Assembly: GCF_000374645.1 (NCBI RefSeq)
Contig: NZ_KB894817.1
Location: 1 to 64,000 of the forward strand
Length of the DNA stretch: 64,000 bases
Direction of reading: 5' to 3'
Source: Arhodomonas aquaeolei DSM 8974
Lineage (GTDB): Bacteria > Pseudomonadota > Gammaproteobacteria > Nitrococcales > Nitrococcaceae
Made by a program: the position numbers and the translations under genes. A model generated the notes under the pieces. It was not told the origin of the DNA and did not search any database. It saw only the letters and a list, made by a program, of their open reading frames with translations. The first letter of the stretch is position 1; each line of letters opens with the position of its first letter. Shown here piece after piece: positions 1-8,590 of this stretch.

Positions 1-46
1 GTGCCACGCGGGCCGGCACGCATCGCGACGGCGGCCAGGGCATGGC

Positions 47-129
47 GTAGGTCGTGCACCGAAGGCGTGCGACATCCCGGGTCGGTCACCGAAGACGTCG
101 CACACGGCTTTCGGCCGTGCCCGACCTAC
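47..129. repeat. REP/BIME-like intergenic repeat, copy 1
   Basis: This stretch lies just downstream of the leftward pat-like gene. It opens with GTAGGTCGTGC and closes with GTGCCCGACCTAC, so the two ends are imperfect inverted repeats and the unit can fold on itself. Inner blocks GGCGTGCGAC and GTCGCACACGGC are also found, in the same order, at 52382-52458. Two intergenic copies 52 kb apart, each just after the 3' end of a gene, fit a dispersed palindromic (REP/BIME-like) family. No coding function is seen. Confidence 0.6.
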
Positions 130-147
130 GGGATGGATGTCCCGGCG

Positions 148-2871
148 CTAGGCGGGTTCCGGTGGGGGGTCGGCGTGCTCGCGCAGATCGAGGGTCACGC
201 GGACCACGTCGGGCTCGTCCGGGTGGGCGCGGCGCCGGAAACCGAGCTCCTGGCACAGGCGCAGCATGATCTGGTTCTCCCGGAGCACGTCGCCGAAGAT
301 CTCCTGGATACCGCGGCTGCGGGCGTACTCGATGATCCGCTCCATCATCAGCCGGCCCAGCCCGCGCCCGGTCAGCGAGCGGTGGATGATGATGGCGTAC
401 TCCGCGCGGGTGTTGTCCGGGTCGGCGTTGATGTGGACGACGCCGTGGATGGTGGCGTGCCCGGGCATGCCGGGATCGGTGAGCACCAGTGCCATGTCCC
501 GGTCGTAGTCGATCTGGGTGAAGCGCGCCGCCTGCATGTGGGTCATGCGCTTCATGGGCATGAAGAAGCGCAGGCGCACCTGCTCCGGGCTCAGCCGGGT
601 GAAGGCGTCGCGCAGGGGCATCTCGTCCTCCGGGGTGATCGGGCGCAGGCGCAGCTCGTGGCCGTCTTCCCCGGGGATGGTCTCTTCCAGCTCCCGGGGG
701 TAGGGGCGGATGGCGAGCCGTCCGGTGCCGCTGCCGCTGCCCCGGCCCACGCGCACGCGCGCGTCGAGCGCCATCACCCCGCGGTGGTCGGCGAGCAGCG
801 GGTTGATGTCCAGCTCGGCGACCTCGCCGAGATCCGCGACGATCTGCGAGAGCCGTACCAGGGTGAGGGCGATGGCGTCGCGGTCGGCGGCGGGCACGCC
901 CCGGTAGCCCCTGAGCTGACGGTCGATGCGGGTGCGCTCCATCATGTCGTAGGCGAGCTTCATGTTCAGCGGCGGCAGGCCCAGGGCCTGGTCGCGGATC
1001 ACCTCCACCGCCGTGCCACCCTGGCCGAAGAGCACCACCGGGCCGAACTGGTCGTCCTCGGTGACGCCGGCGATGAGCTCCAGGGCGTCGGAGCGGATGA
1101 TCATGGGCTGGATCGTGAATCCCTCGAGCCGCGCGTCCGGCTTGTGCCGGCGCACCCGGGTGACGATGCTCTCGGTGGCCTCGCGGACCTCCTCGGCGTC
1201 CGCCACGTCCAGGGCGACGCCGCCGACGTCGCTCTTGTGGGAGATGTCCGGCGAGAGGATCTTGATTGCGAACGGCCCCTCGAGGTCCCCGGCCACACGG
1301 GCGGCGTCCTCCGGGTCGCGGGCGATGCGGGTGGGCACCACGGGGACGCCGTAGGCGGCGAGCAGCTCCTTGGCCTCCGCCTCGCTGAGCCATTCGCGCC
1401 CCTCGTCCCGCGCGGCGGTGACCAGCGAGCGGGCGTGCTCGATGTTCGGCGTGAAGCTCTCGGGCACGGAGGGCGGTGTCTCCAGCAGGGCGAGCTGGTT
1501 GTGGTGGAACTCGACCACGTGCATGAACGCCCGCACGGCGCCCTCGGGGGTGGTGTACGTGGGGATGCCCGCGTCGGCGAACTGCCGCCGTGCCGGCACC
1601 GCCAGGAAGTCGCCCACCCAGCTCGTGAGCACCGGCTTGCGCCCGCGCCGGCGGTGGCGGCCGAGCGTGAAGACGATCGCCCCCGCCGCCTCGCCGGGGT
1701 CGGCGATGGCGGTGGGGCAGTTGAGGGCGAGCACCGCGTCCACCTCGCGGGCGGCCATCAGCGTCTCCAGGGCCTGGCTGTAGCGCTCGCCGGGGGCGTC
1801 GCCGATGATGTCCACGGGGTTGCCGCGGGACCAGGTCGCCGGCAGGTGCTCGTTGAGCTTCTCGACGGTCTCCTCGGAGAGCTCCGCGAGGTGACCGCCG
1901 CGCTCGATCAGGGCGTCGGTGGCGAGCACGCCCATGCCGCCGCCGTTGGTGAGGATGGCGAGGCGGTCGCCGTTCGGGGTGGGGGCCAGCGCCAGTGTCT
2001 CCACCGCGGCGAACAGCTCGCCGAGGGTGTCCACCCGGAGCATGCCGGCGCGCCGGAAGGCGGCGTCGTAGACCTTGTCCGAGCCCGCCAGCGCGCCGGT
2101 GTGCGAGGCCGCCGCCCGTGCGCCCTCGGCGTGGCGGCCGGATTTCACCACGATAACCGGCTTCATGCGCGAGGCCGCGCGGGCCGCGGACATGAACTTG
2201 CGGGCATCGGTGATGGCCTCGACGTAGAGGAGGATCGCGCCGGTGTCCGGGTCGTTGGCCAGGTAGTCGAGGAGGTCGCCGAAGTCCGCGTCCGCCATGT
2301 CCCCGAGGGAGATCATGTGCGAGAAGCCGATGCTGTGGTTCTGGGCCCAGTCCAGGACCGCTGTGACGATCGCCCCGGACTGGGTGACGAAGGCGATGCG
2401 CCCGCGCGGCGGGCTCAGGTGTGCGAAACTGGCGTTCAGCCCGGCGCCCGGGACGATCAGGCCCAGGCAGTTGGGGCCGAGGATGCGCATCAGGTGCGGG
2501 CGTGCCGCGTCGAGCATGGCCTGGCGCAGGGTCTCGCCGCGCTCGTCGTGACCCTCGCCGAAGCCGGCGGTGATCACGATCGCCGCCTTGGTGCCGTGGG
2601 TCCCGAGCTCCTCGATGATGCCGGGGATGGTCTCCGGCGGGGTGGCGATCACCGCGAGGTCCGGCGTCATCGGCAGGCTTGCCACGTCCGGATAGGCGAG
2701 CACGCCCTGTACCGCACGGTGCTTGGGGTTGACCGGCATGATCGGCCCCTCGAACCCCGACTTGAACAGGTTCCGGGCGACCACGCTGCCCACGCTCCCC
2801 TCGCGGCGGCTCGCGCCGATGAGGGCAATGGAGCGCGGCTTGAACAGGTACTCCAGATTGCGAACGGTCAT
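148..2871 (-). CDS. Pat-like bifunctional acyl-CoA synthetase (NDP-forming) / GNAT protein acetyltransferase
   Basis: The 907-residue protein begins with a CoA-binding Rossmann domain (MTVRNLEYLFKPRSIALIGA), followed by the succinyl-CoA-ligase-like domain with a SHTGALAGSD loop near residue 255. An ATP-grasp domain follows (about 480-700), with PFAIKILSPDISHKSDVGG, and then a GNAT domain (about 740-890) containing GRGLGRLMMERI. This order and length match the Salmonella Pat / E. coli PatZ family, which acetylates lysines of acetyl-CoA synthetase and other metabolic enzymes. The phosphohistidine-type SHTG loop is present, so residual ADP-forming acyl-CoA synthetase activity cannot be excluded. 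The start has a GGGA ribosome site a few bases upstream. The gene is divergent from the MFS gene with only 28 bases between them. Confidence 0.85.
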   Translation of the reverse strand: MTVRNLEYLFKPRSIALIGASRREGSVGSVVARNLFKSGFEGPIMPVNPKHRAVQGVLAYPDVASLPMTPDLAVIATPPETIPGIIEELGTHGTKAAIVITAGFGEGHDERGETLRQAMLDAARPHLMRILGPNCLGLIVPGAGLNASFAHLSPPRGRIAFVTQSGAIVTAVLDWAQNHSIGFSHMISLGDMADADFGDLLDYLANDPDTGAILLYVEAITDARKFMSAARAASRMKPVIVVKSGRHAEGARAAASHTGALAGSDKVYDAAFRRAGMLRVDTLGELFAAVETLALAPTPNGDRLAILTNGGGMGVLATDALIERGGHLAELSEETVEKLNEHLPATWSRGNPVDIIGDAPGERYSQALETLMAAREVDAVLALNCPTAIADPGEAAGAIVFTLGRHRRRGRKPVLTSWVGDFLAVPARRQFADAGIPTYTTPEGAVRAFMHVVEFHHNQLALLETPPSVPESFTPNIEHARSLVTAARDEGREWLSEAEAKELLAAYGVPVVPTRIARDPEDAARVAGDLEGPFAIKILSPDISHKSDVGGVALDVADAEEVREATESIVTRVRRHKPDARLEGFTIQPMIIRSDALELIAGVTEDDQFGPVVLFGQGGTAVEVIRDQALGLPPLNMKLAYDMMERTRIDRQLRGYRGVPAADRDAIALTLVRLSQIVADLGEVAELDINPLLADHRGVMALDARVRVGRGSGSGTGRLAIRPYPRELEETIPGEDGHELRLRPITPEDEMPLRDAFTRLSPEQVRLRFFMPMKRMTHMQAARFTQIDYDRDMALVLTDPGMPGHATIHGVVHINADPDNTRAEYAIIIHRSLTGRGLGRLMMERIIEYARSRGIQEIFGDVLRENQIMLRLCQELGFRRRAHPDEPDVVRVTLDLREHADPPPEPA

Positions 2872-2899
2872 AGGGCGTTCCCTTGGTGGTCGATTGCCA

Positions 2900-4435
2900 G
2901 TGACTCAGTCATCCGATAGCCCGTCGCCGGATCGCGGGGCGGGCGACGCCCGCGCCGGGCATGTGTCCACGGCCCGCCGCGGCTGGGTGCTCGCCTGCGT
3001 GATGCTGACGATGTTCCTTGCCGCCATCGAGGGCACCATCGTGGCCACGGCGATGCCCGACATCGTATCTTCCCTCGGGGGCGTGAGTCTCTATACGTGG
3101 GTGTTCAGCGGGTTTTTTCTCGCCCAGGCGGTGGCGACGCCGCTTGCCGGCAAGCTTGCGGACCTGTTCGGGCGCCGGCCGCTGATCATCGGCGGTGTGG
3201 CGGTCTTCCTGGGGGCGTCGCTCGTCTGCGGCCTGGCCACCTCGATGCCGGTGCTGGTCGCCTGCCGGCTGGTGCAGGGGGCGGGGGCCGGCGCGGTACA
3301 GCCCGTTGCCATGACCCTGGTGGGCGATCTCTACACCCTCGCCGAGCGTGGCCGCATCCAGGGCTGGCTGTCGAGCACCTGGGGGATCTCGGCGCTGCTG
3401 GGACCGCTGGTCGGCGGCGCCATCGTCGACCATGGCCACTGGCCCTGGATCTTCTGGCTGCACCTGCCCTTCGGGGTGCTGGCGATGGCCGGGCTGGCGG
3501 TGTTCCTGCGCGAGCGGCCGGTGCACCGCCACGACGGCGTGGACTATCCGGGGGCCGGCTGGTTCCTGCTCGGCTGCGCCACGCTCATGCTGCTGCTGGT
3601 ACAGGGCGGTGTCGCCTTCGCCTGGGGCTCCGTGCCGGCGCTCGCCCTGGCGACGACCGCCGTGGTCGGCGGCGTGGCGTTCCTGCGCCGCGAGCGCCGG
3701 GCCCCGGAGCCGCTGATGGACTTCGGCCTGTGGCGCTACCCCCTGATCCGCGTCGCCAACGGCGCGGCGCTGACCGCGGGGATGATGATCATCGGCCTGA
3801 CGAGCTTCCTGCCCGCCTATGTCCAGGGCGTGCTCGGCACCTCGGCGACGGTGGCAGGGTTCGCGCTCACCGCCGTCTCCGTGGGCTGGCCGGTGGCGGC
3901 GGTGATCTGTGGGCGGATGCTGCCCCACGCCGGCCCCCGGGTGACCGCGCGTATCGGCGGCGTGTGCCTGTGCCTGGGCGGCGTGCTGTTCATCTCCCCG
4001 GGCATGGTGCTGGGGCCATGGTGGCCGGCGCTCGGCTCGTTCGTCACGGGGCTCGGCATGGGCTTCACCAATACCACCTTCGTGGTCAGCATCCAGAGCG
4101 CGGTGGGCTATCGCCAGCGGGGCGCGGCCACCGCCGGCAACCTGTTCATGCGGCTGTTCGGCAGCGCCCTGGGGGCCGCGATCCTCGGCGGAGTGCTCAA
4201 CCAGCGGCTGCAGGCGGGGCTGTCGGGGACGTCCGCCGACCTGAACGAGGTGCGCGGGCTGCTCGGTCACGGCGGCGGCGAGGCCGTGGTGTCGCTGGCG
4301 CCCGCGCTCCAGACGGCGCTGGCGGATGCCCTCGGCTGGGTGTTCGCCGGTGTGCTGCTCTTCGGGGTGCTGACCGCGGTGCAGTCGTTCCGCCTCCCGG
4401 CGCTCGCGCCGGGTCACGCCGGGGAGCGGCGCTGA
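2900..4435 (+). CDS. MFS multidrug-type transporter (DHA2/EmrB-QacA-like)
   Basis: The protein has 511 residues if translation begins at the GTG at 2900, which is the start that just precedes the first membrane segment. The N-terminal motif AIEGTIVATAMPDI resembles the DHA2 signature (L-D-x-T-I-V-x-x-A-L-P, with Glu in place of Asp). LADLFGRRPLII is the cytoplasmic loop 2-3 motif of the major facilitator superfamily. About 14 hydrophobic segments are visible, as expected for DHA2 drug/H+ antiporters. The substrate is unknown. The upstream space to the pat-like gene is only 28 bases, so its promoter must overlap that gene's start. It converges on the AEC carrier gene with an 11-base gap and no clear terminator. 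Confidence 0.8.
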   Translation: MTQSSDSPSPDRGAGDARAGHVSTARRGWVLACVMLTMFLAAIEGTIVATAMPDIVSSLGGVSLYTWVFSGFFLAQAVATPLAGKLADLFGRRPLIIGGVAVFLGASLVCGLATSMPVLVACRLVQGAGAGAVQPVAMTLVGDLYTLAERGRIQGWLSSTWGISALLGPLVGGAIVDHGHWPWIFWLHLPFGVLAMAGLAVFLRERPVHRHDGVDYPGAGWFLLGCATLMLLLVQGGVAFAWGSVPALALATTAVVGGVAFLRRERRAPEPLMDFGLWRYPLIRVANGAALTAGMMIIGLTSFLPAYVQGVLGTSATVAGFALTAVSVGWPVAAVICGRMLPHAGPRVTARIGGVCLCLGGVLFISPGMVLGPWWPALGSFVTGLGMGFTNTTFVVSIQSAVGYRQRGAATAGNLFMRLFGSALGAAILGGVLNQRLQAGLSGTSADLNEVRGLLGHGGGEAVVSLAPALQTALADALGWVFAGVLLFGVLTAVQSFRLPALAPGHAGERR

Positions 4436-4446
4436 GCGCGACCCGT

Positions 4447-5379
4447 TCAGGGGTGGCCCGTCAGGATCAGCACGGCGGGCAGGGTGAGCGCGGAGATCAT
4501 CGTCTGCACCGTGAGCAGCGCAGCGACCAGGGTGTGATCGCCGCCGAGCTGGCGGGCGAGGATGAACGCGGAGGTTGCCGTGGGCAGGGCGGCAAAGAGC
4601 ACCAGCACCCGGGTCTCCAGCGGGGTGAGAATGAGCGCCGTCGCCGCGGCCCAGGCGATGGCCGGCATGATCGCGAGCTTGAGGATCACGCCGGCGGCGA
4701 GCACCGTCTTGTTGCCGCTGGCCGTGCGCAGCTGCAGCCCCGCACCGACGGTCATCAGGCCCAGGGGCAGGGCGGCACGGCCGACGATCTCCAGCACCCC
4801 TGCGCTGCCCAGCGGCAGGCCGATGCCCGTGCGGTTGAGTGCCAGGCCCGTGACGCAGGCGAGTACCAGCGGGTTGCGTGCGATCCCGCGCAGGGTCGCG
4901 CCCAGCGAGCCGTGGCCGCCGGCATAGCGCAGCAGCACGCTCACGCAGATCACGTTCACCAGCGGGATGAGCATCGCCATCACCAGCGCCGCCACCGCCG
5001 CGCCGTTGCTGCCGTAGACGGCCAGGGCGGTGGCCACCCCCAGGTAGGTGTTGAAGCGTATCCCCGCCTGGAACACCGACGTGAACCCGGGGCCGTCCAC
5101 AGGCAGCGCCCGGCGCAGGGCGAGCAGCACCGCGCTCATCGCCGCCAGGGTCAGCGCCACGGCGGTGGCCACCGGGGCGATGCGCGCGCCGTCGATGCTG
5201 GCGGTGGCGAGCTTGTCCACCAGGAGTGCGGGGAAGAGCACGAAGTAGACCAGGCGCTCGAGCTGCGGCCAGAACCCCTCGCCCGGGAAACCCCCGCGGC
5301 GCATGAGGTGTCCCAGGGCAATGAGGGCGAAGATCGGTACGAGAGCGCCGGCGACGGTCTGCAGGCTGGATACTGGCAT
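4447..5379 (-). CDS. Auxin-efflux-carrier (AEC) family transporter
   Basis: The 310-residue protein consists almost wholly of about ten hydrophobic segments, starting MPVSSLQTVAGALVPIFALI. The pattern (VPIFALIALGHLMRRGGF near the N-terminus, a central polar loop, then five more segments) is that of the AEC/Mem_trans family. Bacterial members export or import small organic acids such as malate or malonate. A longer reading from 5424 would add an Arg-rich leader with no membrane or ribosome-site logic, so the ATG at 5379 is preferred. Its neighbours do not reveal the substrate. Confidence 0.75.
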   Translation of the reverse strand: MPVSSLQTVAGALVPIFALIALGHLMRRGGFPGEGFWPQLERLVYFVLFPALLVDKLATASIDGARIAPVATAVALTLAAMSAVLLALRRALPVDGPGFTSVFQAGIRFNTYLGVATALAVYGSNGAAVAALVMAMLIPLVNVICVSVLLRYAGGHGSLGATLRGIARNPLVLACVTGLALNRTGIGLPLGSAGVLEIVGRAALPLGLMTVGAGLQLRTASGNKTVLAAGVILKLAIMPAIAWAAATALILTPLETRVLVLFAALPTATSAFILARQLGGDHTLVAALLTVQTMISALTLPAVLILTGHP

Positions 5380-5591
5380 GTCAGTGGCTGCGGTCTGTCG
5401 GTGGCGCCGCCGCACCGGCGGCATCGGCCCGCCGGCGCGGGGCTGCTAACCTGTAGGGATTGCCCCGCCGGGTGTGCCTGCCGGCGGGGGCCGTCGTGAC
5501 GCCGGGTCTTCGGGCTTGACGCCGCCGGCCATTGTAAGGCGTGTTAGTTAGTGTGACATCAATCATCCAACTGATCCCGGAGGCCAGCAGA

Positions 5592-6602
5592 ATGAAGGCG
5601 TTCTTCCACCCATCCCAGGACGGTCATCACCCGCAGACGTATTTTTCGCGGGGTCAGATGCGCGCCCCCCAGGAGCTGCCGGAGCGCACCCAGCGCATCC
5701 GTGAGGGGCTCGACGCGCTCGACATCCCGGTGGTGGAGCCCGCGGACTACGGTATGCGTCCCATCAACGCCGTGCATGACCTGGGATATCTGCGCTTTCT
5801 GGAATCGGCTCACCGGCGTTGGCCCGAGGACTGGGGCAACGAGGTCATGTCGAACGTGTTCATGCGCTCGCCGAATCCGATGCGCGGTATCCTCGCCGAG
5901 GCGGCGCGCTACCTTGCCGACGGCAGCTGCCCCGTGGGCGAGCTGACCTGGAATGCGGCCTACCATTCGGCGCAGTCGGCGGTCTCCGCGGCCTCCACGA
6001 TGCTGGACGGTGAGCAGTACGCGTACGCGTTGAGCCGTCCGCCGGGGCACCACGCGCGCATCGATGCGGCCGGGGGGTTCTGCTATCTCAACAACGCCGC
6101 CATCGCCGCGAGGGTGCTGCAGTCCCGCTATCCGCGGGTGGCGATCCTGGACCCGGACATGCATCACGGCCAGGGTATCCAGGAGGTCTTCTACGACCGC
6201 AGCGACGTGCTCTATGTCTCCATCCATGGCGACCCCACCAACTTCTACCCGGTGGTAAGCGGTTTCGAGGAGGAGCGCGGCGAGGGCGCCGGCTACGGCT
6301 ACAACCTCAACCTGCCCATCCCCCATGGTTCGCCGGAGTCCGCGTTCTTCGACCGGTTCGACGAGGCCATGCAGGCGATCCGGCTGTTCGCGCCGGACGT
6401 GATCGTGTGCACCCTCGGCTACGACATCTACAAGGACGACCCCCAGGCGAAGGTCGCCGTCACCTCCGAGGGCTTCAACCGCATGGGCGCGACGCTGAAC
6501 GATACCGGCGTGCCGGTGCTCGTCGTCCAGGAGGGTGGCTATTTCCTCGAGGCGCTCGCCGAGAACACCCGCCAGTTCTTCTCCGGCCTGCTCGGCCGCT
6601 GA
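5592..6602 (+). CDS. Acetylpolyamine amidohydrolase / histone-deacetylase family protein
   Basis: This 336-residue zinc hydrolase of the HDAC superfamily follows a good ribosome site (GGAGG, 5578-5583). Family residues can be read directly: RPPGHHARID holds the catalytic tandem His, ILDPDMHHGQG the first Asp and His zinc ligands, and LGYDIYKDDP the second Asp ligand. The closing VLVVQEGGYFLE is also typical. Length and these motifs fit the Mycoplana ramosa acetylpolyamine amidohydrolase group, which removes acetyl groups from acetylputrescine, acetylcadaverine and related compounds. The gene converges on dctM across a strong hairpin, so it is not in the dct operon, though it may be functionally linked. 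Substrate choice within the family is inference. Confidence 0.8.
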   Translation: MKAFFHPSQDGHHPQTYFSRGQMRAPQELPERTQRIREGLDALDIPVVEPADYGMRPINAVHDLGYLRFLESAHRRWPEDWGNEVMSNVFMRSPNPMRGILAEAARYLADGSCPVGELTWNAAYHSAQSAVSAASTMLDGEQYAYALSRPPGHHARIDAAGGFCYLNNAAIAARVLQSRYPRVAILDPDMHHGQGIQEVFYDRSDVLYVSIHGDPTNFYPVVSGFEEERGEGAGYGYNLNLPIPHGSPESAFFDRFDEAMQAIRLFAPDVIVCTLGYDIYKDDPQAKVAVTSEGFNRMGATLNDTGVPVLVVQEGGYFLEALAENTRQFFSGLLGR

Positions 6603-6607
6603 CGACC

Positions 6608-6636
6608 GGCCGCCCGGGCCGGTGGCCCGGGCGGCC
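6608..6636. terminator. GC-rich hairpin between convergent genes
   Basis: A perfect 13-base-pair stem (GGCCGCCCGGGCC with its complement) closes on a three-base GGT loop, five bases after the stop of the deacetylase gene and ten before that of dctM. There is no T-run on either side, so it is not a textbook intrinsic terminator, but it is placed to block transcription from both directions. Confidence 0.5.
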
Positions 6637-6646
6637 CTCGCCTCCG

Positions 6647-8029
6647 CTATCCCAGGATCTCCGGCAGGAACAGCGAGATCTGCGGGATGTAGGTGATCAG
6701 GAGCAGGAAGATCAGCATCAGTCCCAGCCACGGCAGGGCCGCGGACATGGCCCAGCCCAGGCTGCGGTTGGTGATGCCGGCGGTAACGAACAGGTTCAGC
6801 CCCACCGGCGGGGTGATCATCCCGATCTCCATGTTCACCACCATGATCACGCCCAGGTGGATCGGGTCGATGCCGAGCTGCATGGCGATGGGGAAGAGGA
6901 TCGGCGCCATGATCAGCAGGATCGCCGACGGCTCCATGAAGTTGCCCGCCACCAGCAGCAGGATGTTGACCACGATCAGGAAGCCCCATGCCGGCAGGCC
7001 CCAGCTCACGATCGCCTCGGCGATGTGATGCGGGATGCGCTCGGTGGTCAGCACGTGGGCGAACAGCATCGCGTTGGCGATGATGAACAGCAGCATGATG
7101 CTGGTCTTGGCCGCGCTCAGCACCGTCTCGCGCATGTCCGGATGCCAGGCGCTGCGCGGTACCGCAACGAGCATCTGCACGGCATTGCGGGCCACCGCGG
7201 TCGCGTTGGACTCGCCCTCGTGGCGCCACGGTGTCGCCTTCAGCGGACCGATGTCCCGGTAGACCAGCGCGGAGACCAGGAACGCGTAGATCGCCGAGAC
7301 CGCCGCCGCTTCCGTGGGGCTGGCGACACCGCCGTAGATCGCGCCGAGCACGATCACTATCAGCATCAGCCCGCCGGAGGCCCGTGCCGCCGAACCGAAC
7401 AGGGTACGGAAGCCGGGGAACGGCAGACGCGGCAGGTCCATGACCCGGGCGGCGATGTAGATCGCGAGCATCAGGATGCCGCCCATCATGATCCCCGGGA
7501 TCAGCCCGGCCATGAACATCTTCGCCGCCGAGGTCTGGGTCGCGGCGGAGTAGACGAGCATGACGATGGACGGCGGGATCAGGATGCCCAGCGTGCCGGC
7601 GTTGGCGATCGCCCCGGCGGCGAACTTCTCCGGATACCCCGCCTTGGCCATGCCGGCGATCACCAGGCTGCCGATGGCCGCCACGGTGGCCGGCGAGCTG
7701 CCGGAGACCGCGGCGAAGAGCATGCACGCCAGCACCGAGGCCATGGCGAGGCCGCCCTTGATGTGGCCCACGCAGTTGTTGGCGAAGTCGATCAGCCGCT
7801 CCGCCACGCCCCCCGTGGAGAGGAAGGCGGAGGAGAGGATGAAGAACGGGATCGCCAGCAGCGTGTAGTGATCCGATGCCGCTGAGAAGAACTTCAGCGC
7901 GATCGAGGCCAGCGAGTCGTTGGAGAACAGCAGGATCGTGACGATGCTGGACAGCCCCAGCGACAGCGCCACCGGGATGCCGATCAGCATTGCCCCGAAC
8001 AGCAGGATGAACAGGAATGCGGTGGTCAC
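6647..8029 (-). CDS. dctM: TRAP transporter large permease DctM
   Basis: The 460-residue membrane protein is the 12-segment large subunit of a tripartite ATP-independent periplasmic transporter. Recognisable stretches are GTLGILIPPSIVMLVYS and GMITPPVGLNLFV, which are conserved in DctM proteins. It starts with GTG at 8029 in a GTGA overlap with the dctQ stop, which implies translational coupling. It is some 20-30 residues longer than many DctM proteins because of a polar loop (ATPWRHEGESNATAVAR) between membrane segments in the middle. It works with DctQ and the binding protein DctP to take up C4-dicarboxylates, driven by a Na+ or H+ gradient. Confidence 0.93.
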   Translation of the reverse strand: MTTAFLFILLFGAMLIGIPVALSLGLSSIVTILLFSNDSLASIALKFFSAASDHYTLLAIPFFILSSAFLSTGGVAERLIDFANNCVGHIKGGLAMASVLACMLFAAVSGSSPATVAAIGSLVIAGMAKAGYPEKFAAGAIANAGTLGILIPPSIVMLVYSAATQTSAAKMFMAGLIPGIMMGGILMLAIYIAARVMDLPRLPFPGFRTLFGSAARASGGLMLIVIVLGAIYGGVASPTEAAAVSAIYAFLVSALVYRDIGPLKATPWRHEGESNATAVARNAVQMLVAVPRSAWHPDMRETVLSAAKTSIMLLFIIANAMLFAHVLTTERIPHHIAEAIVSWGLPAWGFLIVVNILLLVAGNFMEPSAILLIMAPILFPIAMQLGIDPIHLGVIMVVNMEIGMITPPVGLNLFVTAGITNRSLGWAMSAALPWLGLMLIFLLLITYIPQISLFLPEILG

Positions 8030-8577
8030 GACCGGCCCCCCTCGTCGGCGTGCGTGGCCTCGAAGTGCTCCATGGTCTCGTCCGCCTCGTTGGCGAACGG
8101 AAAGCCGTCGGCCCGGCCGCGGACGATGTTCACCAGCAGGATCACCAGCCGCAGCGCGATCAGGCCGAAGCCGATGAGCATCACGCTGTGCGCCGCCCAT
8201 GTGGGCATGGGCAGGTCCTCCATTGGCAGCCCGAGCATCCACATCTTGTCGAGGTAGACCCAGGAGCCGTAGAGGAACAGGCCCGCGTAGCCGAGGCAGG
8301 CGACGACCGCGACGACCGCGACCGCGCGCCTGGCCCGGCCCGGCAGCGCCCGGGTGAAGAGATCCACGCCGATGTGCGTGCCCTCCTTGATCCCGTGCGA
8401 GGCGCCGAAGAGCACGAACCAGCCCGCCAGGGTCAGCGAGCCCTCTTCGGCCCAGTCGATGGTCGCGCCGAAGCCGAAGCGCATGACGGTCTCGACGAAC
8501 ACGAGCAGCGTCAGGACCACCAGGAGGAGGGCGATAATGTCCTCCTCCAGGCGGTTGAGCAGTCGAATGATGCTCAT
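8026..8577 (-). CDS. dctQ: TRAP transporter small permease DctQ
   Basis: The 183-residue protein has four predicted membrane helices and begins MSIIRLLNRLEEDIIALLLV, with the typical short amphipathic N-terminus of DctQ. The stretch DWAEEGSLTLAGWFVLFGAS is a family hallmark. It forms the membrane complex with DctM. It begins 13 bases after dctP and overlaps dctM by four bases, so dctPQM is one operon. The ATG at 8577 is preferred to one 54 bases upstream, since that would add a Thr/Pro/Arg leader reaching back over the dctP stop. Confidence 0.9.
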   Translation of the reverse strand: MSIIRLLNRLEEDIIALLLVVLTLLVFVETVMRFGFGATIDWAEEGSLTLAGWFVLFGASHGIKEGTHIGVDLFTRALPGRARRAVAVVAVVACLGYAGLFLYGSWVYLDKMWMLGLPMEDLPMPTWAAHSVMLIGFGLIALRLVILLVNIVRGRADGFPFANEADETMEHFEATHADEGGRS

Positions 8578-8590
8578 CGTGGGCCTACCC

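Noticed and set aside
1-2919. Long open frame on the plus strand opposite the pat-like gene (972 codons)
   Set aside because: It is the GC-rich shadow of the real leftward gene: rich in His, Gly, Val, Arg and Ala, with no domain. The opposite frame carries clear CoA-binding, ATP-grasp and GNAT motifs.
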